From JAIQFV01 sp041494885 (GTDB taxonomy: Bacteria; Acidobacteriota; Terriglobia; JAIQFV01), in contig JBGQBO010000020.1 of assembly GCA_041494885.1 (NCBI GenBank), forward strand, positions 31,826-95,825: 64,000 bases of DNA. Reading direction: 5' to 3'. This document shows positions 1 to 7,234 of the stretch, in pieces. Position 1 is the stretch's first letter. The number at the start of each line of letters is the position of its first letter. Made by a program: the position numbers and the translations under genes. The notes under the pieces were generated by a model. The model did no database searches, was not told the DNA's origin, and was given only the letters and a program-made list of their open reading frames with translations.

Positions 1-52
1 CTTTGGATTTTCCGCATCGGTGTGGTCCGTGTCGCTCCGCGTCCGTCCGGAG

Positions 53-167
53 GGGTGCCGCATGCATGCGTTCTTTGCATGCGTTCGCTTCGCATCCAGA
101 TTCTCGAGACCTTTCATCGCGCAGCATCGTTCGCAGACATGCAAGAAACGCATGTCTGCGGCACCCG
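53..167. repeat. Palindromic dispersed repeat, copy 1
   Basis: The outer ends are inverted (GGGTGCCGC at 53-61, GCGGCACCC at 159-167). Inside is a perfect 10-bp hairpin, CGCAGACATG at 132-141 and CATGTCTGCG at 151-160. The left half resembles the reverse complement of the right half. About 70 bp of the right half closely match copy 2 at 3289-3412; shorter relatives lie near 11541 and 13940. There is no gene in 1-227. Confidence 0.75.
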
Positions 168-227
168 GCCGCCCTAAGTCGCCCGCGGACACAAGCTTAC
201 ATTTATCTTGCGATGACCGAAGGTCGC

Positions 228-2672
228 TTAGTTCTTTCCTGAGCCGGAATTAATTCGCGGAACCGGTGTGTCAGCTCCGGCAAAATGTACGATCAGTCCC
301 GTGGCACGGCCCGTGCTGCCCACCTGGAACGTGATTGTCAGGTCGGTTTCCGTAATGAAGAAAATCCGCTCGCTCTGCGCATGGAGGCGAACCCCCTGTG
401 GCGAACTCGGAGATTTGAGCAAAAGTGCGTCGCCTTGGCGTTCGATCGTCATGATCCCGCCAACTGCCGGCTGATACTGACCGGCATAGAGGTCAAATAG
501 TTTGAGATCGACGGCCATTTCTTTGCGCTCCTTGAGAGCTCTGGCGGCAGTCGAGGTTGCGACGGGGAAAGCTGGACGGAGCATGTGCCAGCCAAGACCG
601 CCGTCGTCTGCCGCGCCGTTTGATAAGACTACAACACCAACGCGCGTTTTCGGATCATAGGCCAGTGTGCTCGCATAGCCTAAGGTTTGGCCACCGAACG
701 CGACGATGCCGTCGTCGCCTGGTCCCATAGAAACCACCCACCAGCCTACCGCCTGCATGAGATTAGGCCCTCCGGGTCGCCGGGTCTCCAGCATGGCGGT
801 CATTGCTGGCAGCAGTGGCGATTTCGTGTAGCCCATGAACGCGGCGAGAAATGTCAGAAGGTCGTAGGCGGTTGACCGCAGAGAGCCGGCGCCAGCAAAT
901 ACGGGCATGACCCAGTCAGGCGCGGGCTGCAGATGGGTATTATGACCGACGCCGAACCTGGCCTTCATCTGCGGGGAGACGGTGATGGCGGTGCTTGCCA
1001 TTCCCAGGGGGCCGGTGATACGGGCGCGGACCAGGTTCTCGTAATCCATCCCGGCGCGGCGGGCCAATGCCTTGCCCAACAGCCCTACGCCTAAATTGGA
1101 ATAGGCCCAGTGCGAGCCAGGGTCGTTCTCCAGCTGATAGGTGGAAAGGAATTGGTAGAGTTGCTCGTCCGAATAACCGGAGATCGCCCCCATGTACTTG
1201 GAGAAGTTCGCCGGGTCGCTGGCGCCGGGGAGATTCGATGGAAGAAACGGGAGGCCTGAAGTGTGGGTGGCTAGATCGACCAACGTGATTTGCCGGCCGT
1301 TTCGCTCTGGCATCTTGATGCCTGCAGGAAGGTACTTTGCGACAGGGTCAGTCAAGGCGACCTCACCGCGCCGGACCATGTCGGACAGCAGAAGGGCAGT
1401 GAAGATCTTGGTGATGGAGCCTATCTCAAAAACGGTGTCGCCATTGAGCGGCCGCGGGTCGCCCTGATTCAACTGGCCGTAGGAAATAATACGCCTCCCT
1501 TGCGGCGAAATGATGCCGACTACAGTTCCGACGCTCTTGTGCTGAACGTCGACGTGGTCCACGAGGAGTTCGCGAATCTCTGCATCGGATAGTTCAGAAA
1601 AGCCAGGGTTCGGATTCGCTGGTAATGTTTGTGCTCCTGCACTTGTGGTCATCGCTGCGAGGGCGACGATTGCGGCCAGGCCTTGGATCAGCCGACTGCG
1701 TCCTGCTCTGAGGCGGACGAGCCGCCCCACGTCGGCAAGCGCGATAATAAGCACGCAGGCCATGACTGCAAACGGGAACGATCTCGACAGGTTTGTGTTA
1801 ATGGCATTCGTGATCTCCACAGCCCTGGCGGATGAAAGGTGTGGAGCACTAATTTCAGCTAAAAGGTGCGCTTTGAGCAGCCAGCAGAATCCAACCGATC
1901 CGGCACAGTTGAGAGCGAGCCGAACTGCGCCGCGAAAGCGCGTCCAATAAGGGCGGAACAGGTTCACTGCGGAGAGGACGGCATTGGCCAACGCCAGCAA
2001 CAGGAAGGCCCAGAAGAAGGCGCGCCATGTGGGCGCAAGCACGATTCGCACTCCGGAGCGCTCGAATAGGGTTTGAAACCACATGTGGTTCACCCACCAC
2101 ACCATGAAGACGAGGTGGGCGGCCAATTCAAAGACGGAAGAAGAACGTGATATTTGCCTTGCGTTGCGTACAGGCGGGAGCTTACGGGGTTTCCAATCCC
2201 CCAGAAACCCGGATTTCGATTGCACCCTCTCCAGGACAGCGAAGACGATCGTGACGATGCCAAGCGCGGTGAAAGCGGTGAGCCAGAACGATCCCCACGC
2301 CCCCATCAAATCACCCCCCACGGAATGCGCCGCGCGATAGCCCGGATCGAAGATCATGAGACCCGCCCACACCAGGAGCCAAGGGATCAGGTAACAGAGG
2401 ATGACGATCTTCATCACAAATCGGTAAACAGGGAATAACACAGGGCCGATCAAATGCTGCTGCGGCAGATATCGGTTCGCCACCAGCAGCGGGCGGCCGC
2501 GCTGCTTGAGGATGGATTCGATCTCGGCTTCGTTCAGCTGGCGCCCGAGTTCGCTCTCCTGCTCCTCAACCTGAGATCGGATGTCTTCCGACAGTTCCGC
2601 AATAATGTCATCCTGCTGTGCCCGGGGCAGCCAGAACCTAACTGCCTGCAAGTAGCGATCGAGAAGTTCCAT
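228..2672 (-). CDS. Membrane-anchored serine hydrolase: HAAS-like N-terminus, transmembrane segments, class C beta-lactamase-type domain
   Basis: The protein has 814 residues. Residues 1-70 form a charged helical region like the HAAS domain found in PadR-controlled membrane proteins. Several hydrophobic segments follow (about 85-110, 125-150, 200-330). The C-terminal ~450 residues are a serine beta-lactamase/penicillin-binding-like domain, with the S-x-x-K motif in GSITK, the Y-x-N motif in YSNLG and a late FGGQTLG box resembling the usual H/K-x-G motif. The family includes esterases, D-aminopeptidases and lactamases, so the substrate is unknown. The catalytic domain probably faces the periplasm. 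Its start lies 35 bp inside the padR-like gene, so the two are translationally coupled. Confidence 0.8.
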   Translation of the reverse strand: MELLDRYLQAVRFWLPRAQQDDIIAELSEDIRSQVEEQESELGRQLNEAEIESILKQRGRPLLVANRYLPQQHLIGPVLFPVYRFVMKIVILCYLIPWLLVWAGLMIFDPGYRAAHSVGGDLMGAWGSFWLTAFTALGIVTIVFAVLERVQSKSGFLGDWKPRKLPPVRNARQISRSSSVFELAAHLVFMVWWVNHMWFQTLFERSGVRIVLAPTWRAFFWAFLLLALANAVLSAVNLFRPYWTRFRGAVRLALNCAGSVGFCWLLKAHLLAEISAPHLSSARAVEITNAINTNLSRSFPFAVMACVLIIALADVGRLVRLRAGRSRLIQGLAAIVALAAMTTSAGAQTLPANPNPGFSELSDAEIRELLVDHVDVQHKSVGTVVGIISPQGRRIISYGQLNQGDPRPLNGDTVFEIGSITKIFTALLLSDMVRRGEVALTDPVAKYLPAGIKMPERNGRQITLVDLATHTSGLPFLPSNLPGASDPANFSKYMGAISGYSDEQLYQFLSTYQLENDPGSHWAYSNLGVGLLGKALARRAGMDYENLVRARITGPLGMASTAITVSPQMKARFGVGHNTHLQPAPDWVMPVFAGAGSLRSTAYDLLTFLAAFMGYTKSPLLPAMTAMLETRRPGGPNLMQAVGWWVVSMGPGDDGIVAFGGQTLGYASTLAYDPKTRVGVVVLSNGAADDGGLGWHMLRPAFPVATSTAARALKERKEMAVDLKLFDLYAGQYQPAVGGIMTIERQGDALLLKSPSSPQGVRLHAQSERIFFITETDLTITFQVGSTGRATGLIVHFAGADTPVPRINSGSGKN

Positions 2673-3027
2673 GGTGCGGCTCCTTAAGAATAGTGTTCAG
2701 TGCTGCCTCAATGCCATGCCACTCCGAGAGGAGCTGTTTCAGAATCAGCTTGCCTTCGGGGGAAAGCCGGTAGAAGCGTTTGTTCCGTTTGTCTTCCTCG
2801 CGCCATTGGCTGGTGAGAAATCCCTGACTCTCCAACCGGCGAAGCAGCGGATACAAGGTCCCTTCGTCGATATCGAGTCCATGCTCCTCGAGGGTCTTAC
2901 GCAGCGTGTACCCATACTGTTCGGTTCGGAGGGCCGCGAGCACCGCCAGACCCAGGCATCCGCGACGCAGCTCGAGACGAAGGTTTTCAAAGGTGTCTGA
3001 GGTCGTCAACTGTGTACGGTGTGTCAT
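2638..3027 (-). CDS. PadR-family transcriptional regulator
   Basis: The protein has 129 residues from the chosen ATG at 3027 (MTHRTQ). It is a winged-helix regulator: the motif GYTLRKTLEEHG, then DEGTLYPLLRRLESQG, then a beta-wing rich in charged residues (EEDKRNKRFYRLSPEG), as in PadR proteins. PadR proteins usually repress their own operon. Upstream there is a good sigma-70 promoter whose -10 box lies inside a palindrome ending 4 bp before the start codon, so autoregulation is likely. A longer reading frame continues to 3099, but it runs through the promoter. The gene overlaps the downstream hydrolase by 35 bp. Confidence 0.88.
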   Translation of the reverse strand: MTHRTQLTTSDTFENLRLELRRGCLGLAVLAALRTEQYGYTLRKTLEEHGLDIDEGTLYPLLRRLESQGFLTSQWREEDKRNKRFYRLSPEGKLILKQLLSEWHGIEAALNTILKEPHHGTSRSLLAGS

Positions 3028-3030
3028 ATA

Positions 3031-3057
3031 GTGTTCGGTACATAGTGTATGGAACAC
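3031..3057. promoter_or_regulatory. Putative PadR operator palindrome
   Basis: The outer arms are GTGTTC (3031-3036) and GAACAC (3052-3057). A nested inverted repeat, TACA-TAG-TGTA, lies at 3039-3049. It covers the -10 box of the minus-strand promoter. Confidence 0.65.
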
Positions 3058-3072
3058 AGTATAAGTTGTCAA
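3044..3072 (-). promoter_or_regulatory. Sigma-70 promoter of the PadR operon
   Basis: On the minus strand, TTGACA (3072-3067) is followed by a 17-bp spacer and TACACT (3049-3044). Transcription would begin near 3037, giving a leader of about 10 nt before the ATG at 3027. No Shine-Dalgarno sequence is seen. Confidence 0.7.
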
Positions 3073-3288
3073 GTGTTTTTTGAAACTTTTCTTGAACACT
3101 GGGTTATGCGCTGCGAGAAACGAACCGGGGCATCCTCAGGGCAGCGCTTCGCTATTGGCGCGGCTGAGTTGGTCCTGGCGAATACGCGGTGGAGAGGACT
3201 CCGATGTCCTGCTACGATTTTCCCCGTATATCCACTCCTGGTTCACTCCTGAGGACACGGAAGTGTGCCATTCGAGGGCTTACATTGG

Positions 3289-3412
3289 GGGTGCCGCGGG
3301 GATCCCGTATGCCCCGATCTATCGGGGCTTGCGCCGGGCACCACGACTCTCGAGGCTCTTTACCGCGCGCCATCGTTTGCAGACAAGCAAAAAACACAGG
3401 TCTGCGGCACCC
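3289..3412. repeat. Palindromic dispersed repeat, copy 2
   Basis: It is bounded by GGGTGCCGC (3289-3297) and GCGGCACCC (3404-3412). The inner stem is GCAGAC (3379-3384) with GTCTGC (3400-3405). The right ~70 bp match copy 1 in the same orientation, so the two copies flank the PadR/hydrolase operon as direct repeats. The rest of 3073-3546 holds no gene. Confidence 0.7.
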
Positions 3413-3546
3413 AGAGTCCTGTCCTCATGCAGGCGGCACCCCTGCAAATAAATTGGGGAAGGGATGACGCAGCCTGACCTCCTTTACTTCTTGTCAGGTC
3501 TTCACGTCTATTCTATAGTCAGGCAGCCTGGAGTATCCCAAGACCG

Positions 3547-4401
3547 ATGAGAACCTTACGCTTCTTCCTGTTCGCGTTGCTGCTTTCGGGCATGGCGGTG
3601 GGCCAGTCGTCGCAGTCAATCGCTCCGCAAACCGTCGAGATCCGCAGCGGCAATCTTCGCCTCAAAGCCTTCCTCTGGATGCCGGCGGGTCCCGGTCCCT
3701 TTCCTGCCGTCCTGTTCAATCACGGCTCTGGCGGTGCCGACCCCGGGCATACGGCCGGACTCACGATGACGGGGGCAGCCGAACGACTCGGCCCACTCTT
3801 CGTCAAACACGGCTACGCCTTCCTTTATCTCTTCCGCCGCGGTCATGGCCTTTCTGCAGACCAAGGACCCTTCATGCAGGATCTCCTGCAGCATGAGAAG
3901 GCGGCCAAGGGAGATGAGGCCCGAAAGCGCTTGCAGTTCGTTTTGCTGACCACGGATCATCTCGACGATGTCCTCGCAGCTTTGTCCTTTTTGAAAACCG
4001 CGCGCGGCGTGGACCCTCACCGGATCGCGATCGCAGGGCATTCATTCGGCGGCCAGCTCACCCTTCTTGCCGCCGAGCGCGACCCCGCCGTACGCGCCGC
4101 TGTTACTTTTGCCGCTGCTGCGGGCTCCTGGGAAAACACAACCGAAGTGCGCGACCCCCTGCTGACCGCCGTCCGCAAGACAGCGGCCCCCATCATGCTC
4201 ATTCAAGCCGCCAACGACTACAGCACGGCTGCTGGCCGCGACCTCGCCGCGGAGCTCGAACGTTTGCACAAACCCCACGCCCTGAAGCTCTACCCGCCCG
4301 TCGGCCTAACACGAGAGGAGGGGCACAATCTGTTGTACATGGCCATCCCCCAATGGGAGCCCGACGTCTTCAACTTCCTTGATGAATATGTCAGACGTTG
4401 A
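3547..4401 (+). CDS. Secreted alpha/beta hydrolase (dienelactone hydrolase-like)
   Basis: The protein has 284 residues with an N-terminal signal peptide (residues 1-19, cleavage likely after MAVGQ). The alpha/beta-hydrolase core is visible: a beta-strand plus FNHGSGG oxyanion region, the nucleophile elbow GHSFGG, and a late Asp/His region (DY then EGHN). The family includes dienelactone hydrolases, acetylxylan esterases and dipeptidyl peptidases, so the substrate cannot be assigned. It is monocistronic, with repeat DNA upstream and hairpins downstream. Export to the periplasm is inferred from the leader. Confidence 0.8.
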   Translation: MRTLRFFLFALLLSGMAVGQSSQSIAPQTVEIRSGNLRLKAFLWMPAGPGPFPAVLFNHGSGGADPGHTAGLTMTGAAERLGPLFVKHGYAFLYLFRRGHGLSADQGPFMQDLLQHEKAAKGDEARKRLQFVLLTTDHLDDVLAALSFLKTARGVDPHRIAIAGHSFGGQLTLLAAERDPAVRAAVTFAAAAGSWENTTEVRDPLLTAVRKTAAPIMLIQAANDYSTAAGRDLAAELERLHKPHALKLYPPVGLTREEGHNLLYMAIPQWEPDVFNFLDEYVRR

Positions 4402-4539
4402 CCGTGTCGACGAATTATGTCGGGGAATTCGTGACGATCCGGAATGTCCGGATCTGTACAGGGGGTGTTTGGCGACGGGCATCCCCACCGTGACCGCAGA
4501 ATCGTCCCACGGAATTGGCTCCGCTTTGCGGGGCGTAGG

Positions 4540-4622
4540 TCCGCCGCGGGCGGATAGCCCAGGGAGTCAGCCCTGGCTAAGTAATCCCAGGGAACAGAAA
4601 GCCCCAGCAGGGGCGAAAGTAA
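4540..4622. repeat. Cluster of short GC-rich hairpins
   Basis: Consecutive small stem-loops lie between 4540 and 4617: CCGCCGCGGGCGG, CCAGGG...CCCTGG, and GCCCC-AGCA-GGGGC followed by GAAAG. The style matches the larger hairpin array at 59309-59587. No gene is supported in 4402-4752. Confidence 0.5.
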
Positions 4623-4752
4623 ATTCAGAGCTTCCCCAAACCATCACCCATCAGCTTTTTCCATTGCAGGGGCGCCACATGGCTGCCTCTCGCATCAGGG
4701 CTCTCGGACATTTACCAGCCGCCTTGGTTCGCGGGCATGTCCTCGGCCAGCG

Positions 4753-4788
4753 GAAAAAAAATAAGGACAGCCCCGCGGGACTGTCCTT
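4753..4788 (-). terminator. Intrinsic terminator of the small secreted-protein operon
   Basis: On the minus strand, an 8-bp stem (AAGGACAG at 4763-4770 with CTGTCCTT at 4781-4788) around a GC-rich loop is followed by an uninterrupted T run (the A run at 4754-4761 of the plus strand). It lies 22 bp past the stop codon of the gene ending at 4810. Confidence 0.85.
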
Positions 4789-4809
4789 CGGAATTATTCA
4801 GATTCCAGG

Positions 4810-5250
4810 CTACTTCCCGCTTTCGATCTTCTCCTTAATATGCTTGGCGCAAGCCTCTGCGGTACTCTTCTGGCCATGCGCTGAACTGGCCTTGTTAACG
4901 CTATAGGCAAAAACCACAGTACCGGTGGTGAGATTCGCGATTTGAATGCTCGCTTGTTCGTTGGAATGCCAGTCCAGTCTGATTAATTTCTTTGCGGTGC
5001 TGGCCTTTTGCGAATCGGAATGGCCTGCGATTTCAAACTCGGCCTGGGTCATATCTGAAACCAAGGTTAGGAGTATCTTCTTTTTCCGAATCGCGTCCTT
5101 TAGATACTTGGTAAAGTTATTCTCCATGGGGGCGACAAAAACCTTTGACCCTGCGGGTAGAACCATGGAGGCAGTCTCCTGGCCATTTGCAGAACAGGTG
5201 AGAAGTGCCATGAGCAGCACGAGGGGTAGAGCAATTTTCTGAATGCGCAT
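4810..5250 (-). CDS. Small secreted protein, tandem paralogue 2
   Basis: The protein has 146 residues with a signal peptide (about residues 1-22, ending near CSANGQE). The mature part starts LPAGSKVFVAPMENNF and ends with a conserved AYSVNK...STAEACAKHIKEKIE block. It is clearly related to the gene just upstream. The order of elements (a strand naming the protein's own level, an A-E-F-E-I-A-G strand, a TGTVVFA strand, a C-terminal amphipathic helix) recalls CsgG/LpoB-type periplasmic domains. That comparison is inference only and the function is unknown. It follows its paralogue after 9 bp and precedes a strong terminator. Confidence 0.75.
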   Translation of the reverse strand: MRIQKIALPLVLLMALLTCSANGQETASMVLPAGSKVFVAPMENNFTKYLKDAIRKKKILLTLVSDMTQAEFEIAGHSDSQKASTAKKLIRLDWHSNEQASIQIANLTTGTVVFAYSVNKASSAHGQKSTAEACAKHIKEKIESGK

Positions 5251-5259
5251 AATTTGACC

Positions 5260-5769
5260 TCAATGATATCGATTTTCAATCTTTTCTTTGATGTGTTTGG
5301 CAACCGCTTCACCGGCGCTTTGCTTCCCGCGGACCGAATTTGTTTTATTTACGGAATAGGCAAAGGCGACGGCTCCCGTTTTCAGGTTCACGATCTTGAT
5401 ACTGGCACTTTCGTTCGATTGTTGTGAATTCATGAAGAGCATTTTGGCCCATCCGGCCTTATCGGTCTCGGACACACCGGTGAGCTCGTAATCGGCCTTG
5501 GTGCGGTCAATAACGATGACGAGTGGGACGTTTTTCTTTTGCAGTCCGGCGATGATATACGTCTCAAACCCATTCTGTATGGGCGATATGTAAAGTCTTG
5601 CCCCTGGGGGGAGCGCCTCTTCCACGAGTACCGGGGTATTCCCGGTCAGATTGTTTTGTGGTAATGCGGAACTGCCGGTCGTCTGTGTTTCTTGTCCGCG
5701 CATTGGGCCCGCGAGGCAAGCACACAATCCTGCGATCAATGCGATCAAAATGAAGACTCTGTTAAACAC
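5260..5769 (-). CDS. Small secreted protein, tandem paralogue 1
   Basis: The protein has 169 residues. The start is a GTG at 5769, with GGAGGT placed 8 nt upstream. The signal peptide spans about residues 1-25. After a Ser/Thr/Asn-rich linker the mature domain mirrors the downstream paralogue: LPPGARLYISPIQNGF, a D-R-T-K-A-D-Y-E-L strand, TGAVAFAYSVNK and AVAKHIKEKIE. The pair forms a two-gene operon that arose by tandem duplication. The family is not recognised with certainty; a CsgG/LpoB-like periplasmic fold is possible. Confidence 0.75.
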   Translation of the reverse strand: MFNRVFILIALIAGLCACLAGPMRGQETQTTGSSALPQNNLTGNTPVLVEEALPPGARLYISPIQNGFETYIIAGLQKKNVPLVIVIDRTKADYELTGVSETDKAGWAKMLFMNSQQSNESASIKIVNLKTGAVAFAYSVNKTNSVRGKQSAGEAVAKHIKEKIENRYH

Positions 5770-6392
5770 TTCGGTGACCTCCTTCTATGAACTTGGCTAG
5801 TTTCTGGTGGGGGATGACATTTTCCAGTCGATGATTTCGGGTAAGAGTAGACTGGAGAAATGACACTATTCCCCTTCGATTACAACAAAGCACTGCTACT
5901 GATTCAGAGAATTGATTTTGCGGGGCCGGTGAGGTCAGGCGTCAATCAGTGCGGCTGGTCTGATGAGGGTTGCCTGGCCAATCTGAGCTGTAAGACTTGA
6001 CAACTGCAAATTCGAGGAGCGTTCGCCTACCTTGTCCCTCTCCCTTTTCAGCGATAGGTTGACTCCGCCCCGGCTTATTTCCCCAGGGCGATCTAGATAC
6101 TCCTCCACCAAAGTTACAGAAAGTTCACATTCCAGCTTTTGCGCAGGGGGAGGGCATTTTTGACCGCACCTCTGGAAGGAATTGAAAGGCTGGGTGGGAG
6201 AGAAATGCGGGTCAGATCGGGACAAAGGACAGGGCTCACGCTATCTCCGGTTTGGCCTATGTCTCAATGTAACCCGAATCATTCCTAAGTGCCCCTCCAG
6301 GATCGAGAATTTAAGGCTAGTTCAGGTAACATCGGACCTCCATTCCTTGGCAGCTTCCTCGGCCCGGTATATCATAATGTTATTAAATCCTC
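5770..6392. other. Intergenic region without supported features
   Basis: No coding region, RNA gene or clear repeat is seen. Several short open frames lack ribosome binding sites and domain-like content. Confidence 0.6.
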
Positions 6393-6421
6393 TTTACAGG
6401 GACTTAATGCGCCTGTAATAT
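6393..6421 (+). promoter_or_regulatory. Sigma-70 promoter of the AbiE operon
   Basis: TTTACA (6393-6398) and TAATAT (6416-6421) are separated by 17 bp. The predicted first transcribed base, about 6428, is the G of the GTG start codon of the antitoxin gene, so the mRNA would be leaderless. Confidence 0.7.
6394..6418. promoter_or_regulatory. Putative AbiEi operator
   Basis: A perfect 7-bp inverted repeat, TTACAGG (6394-6400) - 11 bp - CCTGTAA (6412-6418), lies between and over the -35 and -10 boxes. AbiEi antitoxins are known to repress their own promoters by binding inverted repeats, so this is the obvious site. Confidence 0.65.
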
Positions 6422-6427
6422 ACCTAA

Positions 6428-7234
6428 GTGGATCAGCTTAACCCATTTCCTAAAGGTCGCGCACAGCTGAGCCAAGTCTTGCAGAGCGCCGGGGAACTCA
6501 TCTCGGTCGACGATGTCATCAATGCACTCCAGATTGAAAGGCGGCAGGCAACCAAGCTGTTGGCACGATGGAACATGCAGGGATGGATCAGGCGATTGCG
6601 ACGGGGACTCTACGCTCCGGTGCCTATTGCCTCACTCGGCCAAAGCCAGGTGCTTGACGACCCGTGGCTGATCGTACCGACACTATTCGGACCGGCGTAC
6701 ATCGGCGGCTGGACCGCAGCCGAACACTGGGGGCTCACCGAGCAAGTCTTCCGAAGTGTGTGCGTGCTGACGACTCGTCCTGTGCGGGGAAAGGAACGGA
6801 CTATTCAAGGAGTAGATTTTTCCCTGAAGCAAATTTCACCACGAGCCATGTTTGGTACGAAGCCGCTCTGGCACGGGCGGATAAAAATTGAGATATCGAA
6901 TCCCGCAAAGACCATCATCGATATGCTCGACGATCCAACTGTCGGTGGCGGGATTCGTCAGGTGGGTGACTGTCTTGACAAGTATCTGAGCGAGAAGAAA
7001 GGCGCTCCGGAAGAATTGCTAAGCGTCGCCGAACGCCTTGCCAACGGGGCGGTATTCAAGCGGCTTGGATTTTTGGCGGAACGTCGAGGAGGACCGGAAG
7101 AACTCATCGCCAGCTGCCGGAAGCGGCTCACCACGGGAAATGCCAAGCTCGACCCCGCTGTACCAAGCCGAAGGCTGGTGAAACGCTGGCGCGTGTGGGT
7201 GCCGCGCAGCTGGATGGAGACGAGAGCAACGTGA
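6428..7234 (+). CDS. abiEi: AbiEi-family antitoxin (type IV toxin-antitoxin)
   Basis: The protein has 268 residues and starts at GTG. The N-terminal winged helix (about residues 10-60, with a helix-turn-helix around ISVDDVINALQIERRQATKLL and the block RRGLYAPVP) is followed by the typical AbiEi core: GPAYIGGWTAAEHWGL, a VLTTRP strand, and the SNPAKTIIDMLDDP block. The antitoxin both represses its operon and neutralises AbiEii without direct contact, by family precedent. It overlaps the toxin gene by 4 bp (GTGA). The likely operator and leaderless promoter lie directly upstream. Confidence 0.88.
   Translation: MDQLNPFPKGRAQLSQVLQSAGELISVDDVINALQIERRQATKLLARWNMQGWIRRLRRGLYAPVPIASLGQSQVLDDPWLIVPTLFGPAYIGGWTAAEHWGLTEQVFRSVCVLTTRPVRGKERTIQGVDFSLKQISPRAMFGTKPLWHGRIKIEISNPAKTIIDMLDDPTVGGGIRQVGDCLDKYLSEKKGAPEELLSVAERLANGAVFKRLGFLAERRGGPEELIASCRKRLTTGNAKLDPAVPSRRLVKRWRVWVPRSWMETRAT

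Noticed and set aside
4379..4906. 175-codon open frame after the alpha/beta hydrolase
   Set aside because: It runs through hairpin DNA and a terminator and then opposes a real gene. It has no ribosome binding site or domain-like content.
5935..6225. 96-codon minus-strand open frame
   Set aside because: Low-complexity translation, no ribosome binding site, no recognisable family.
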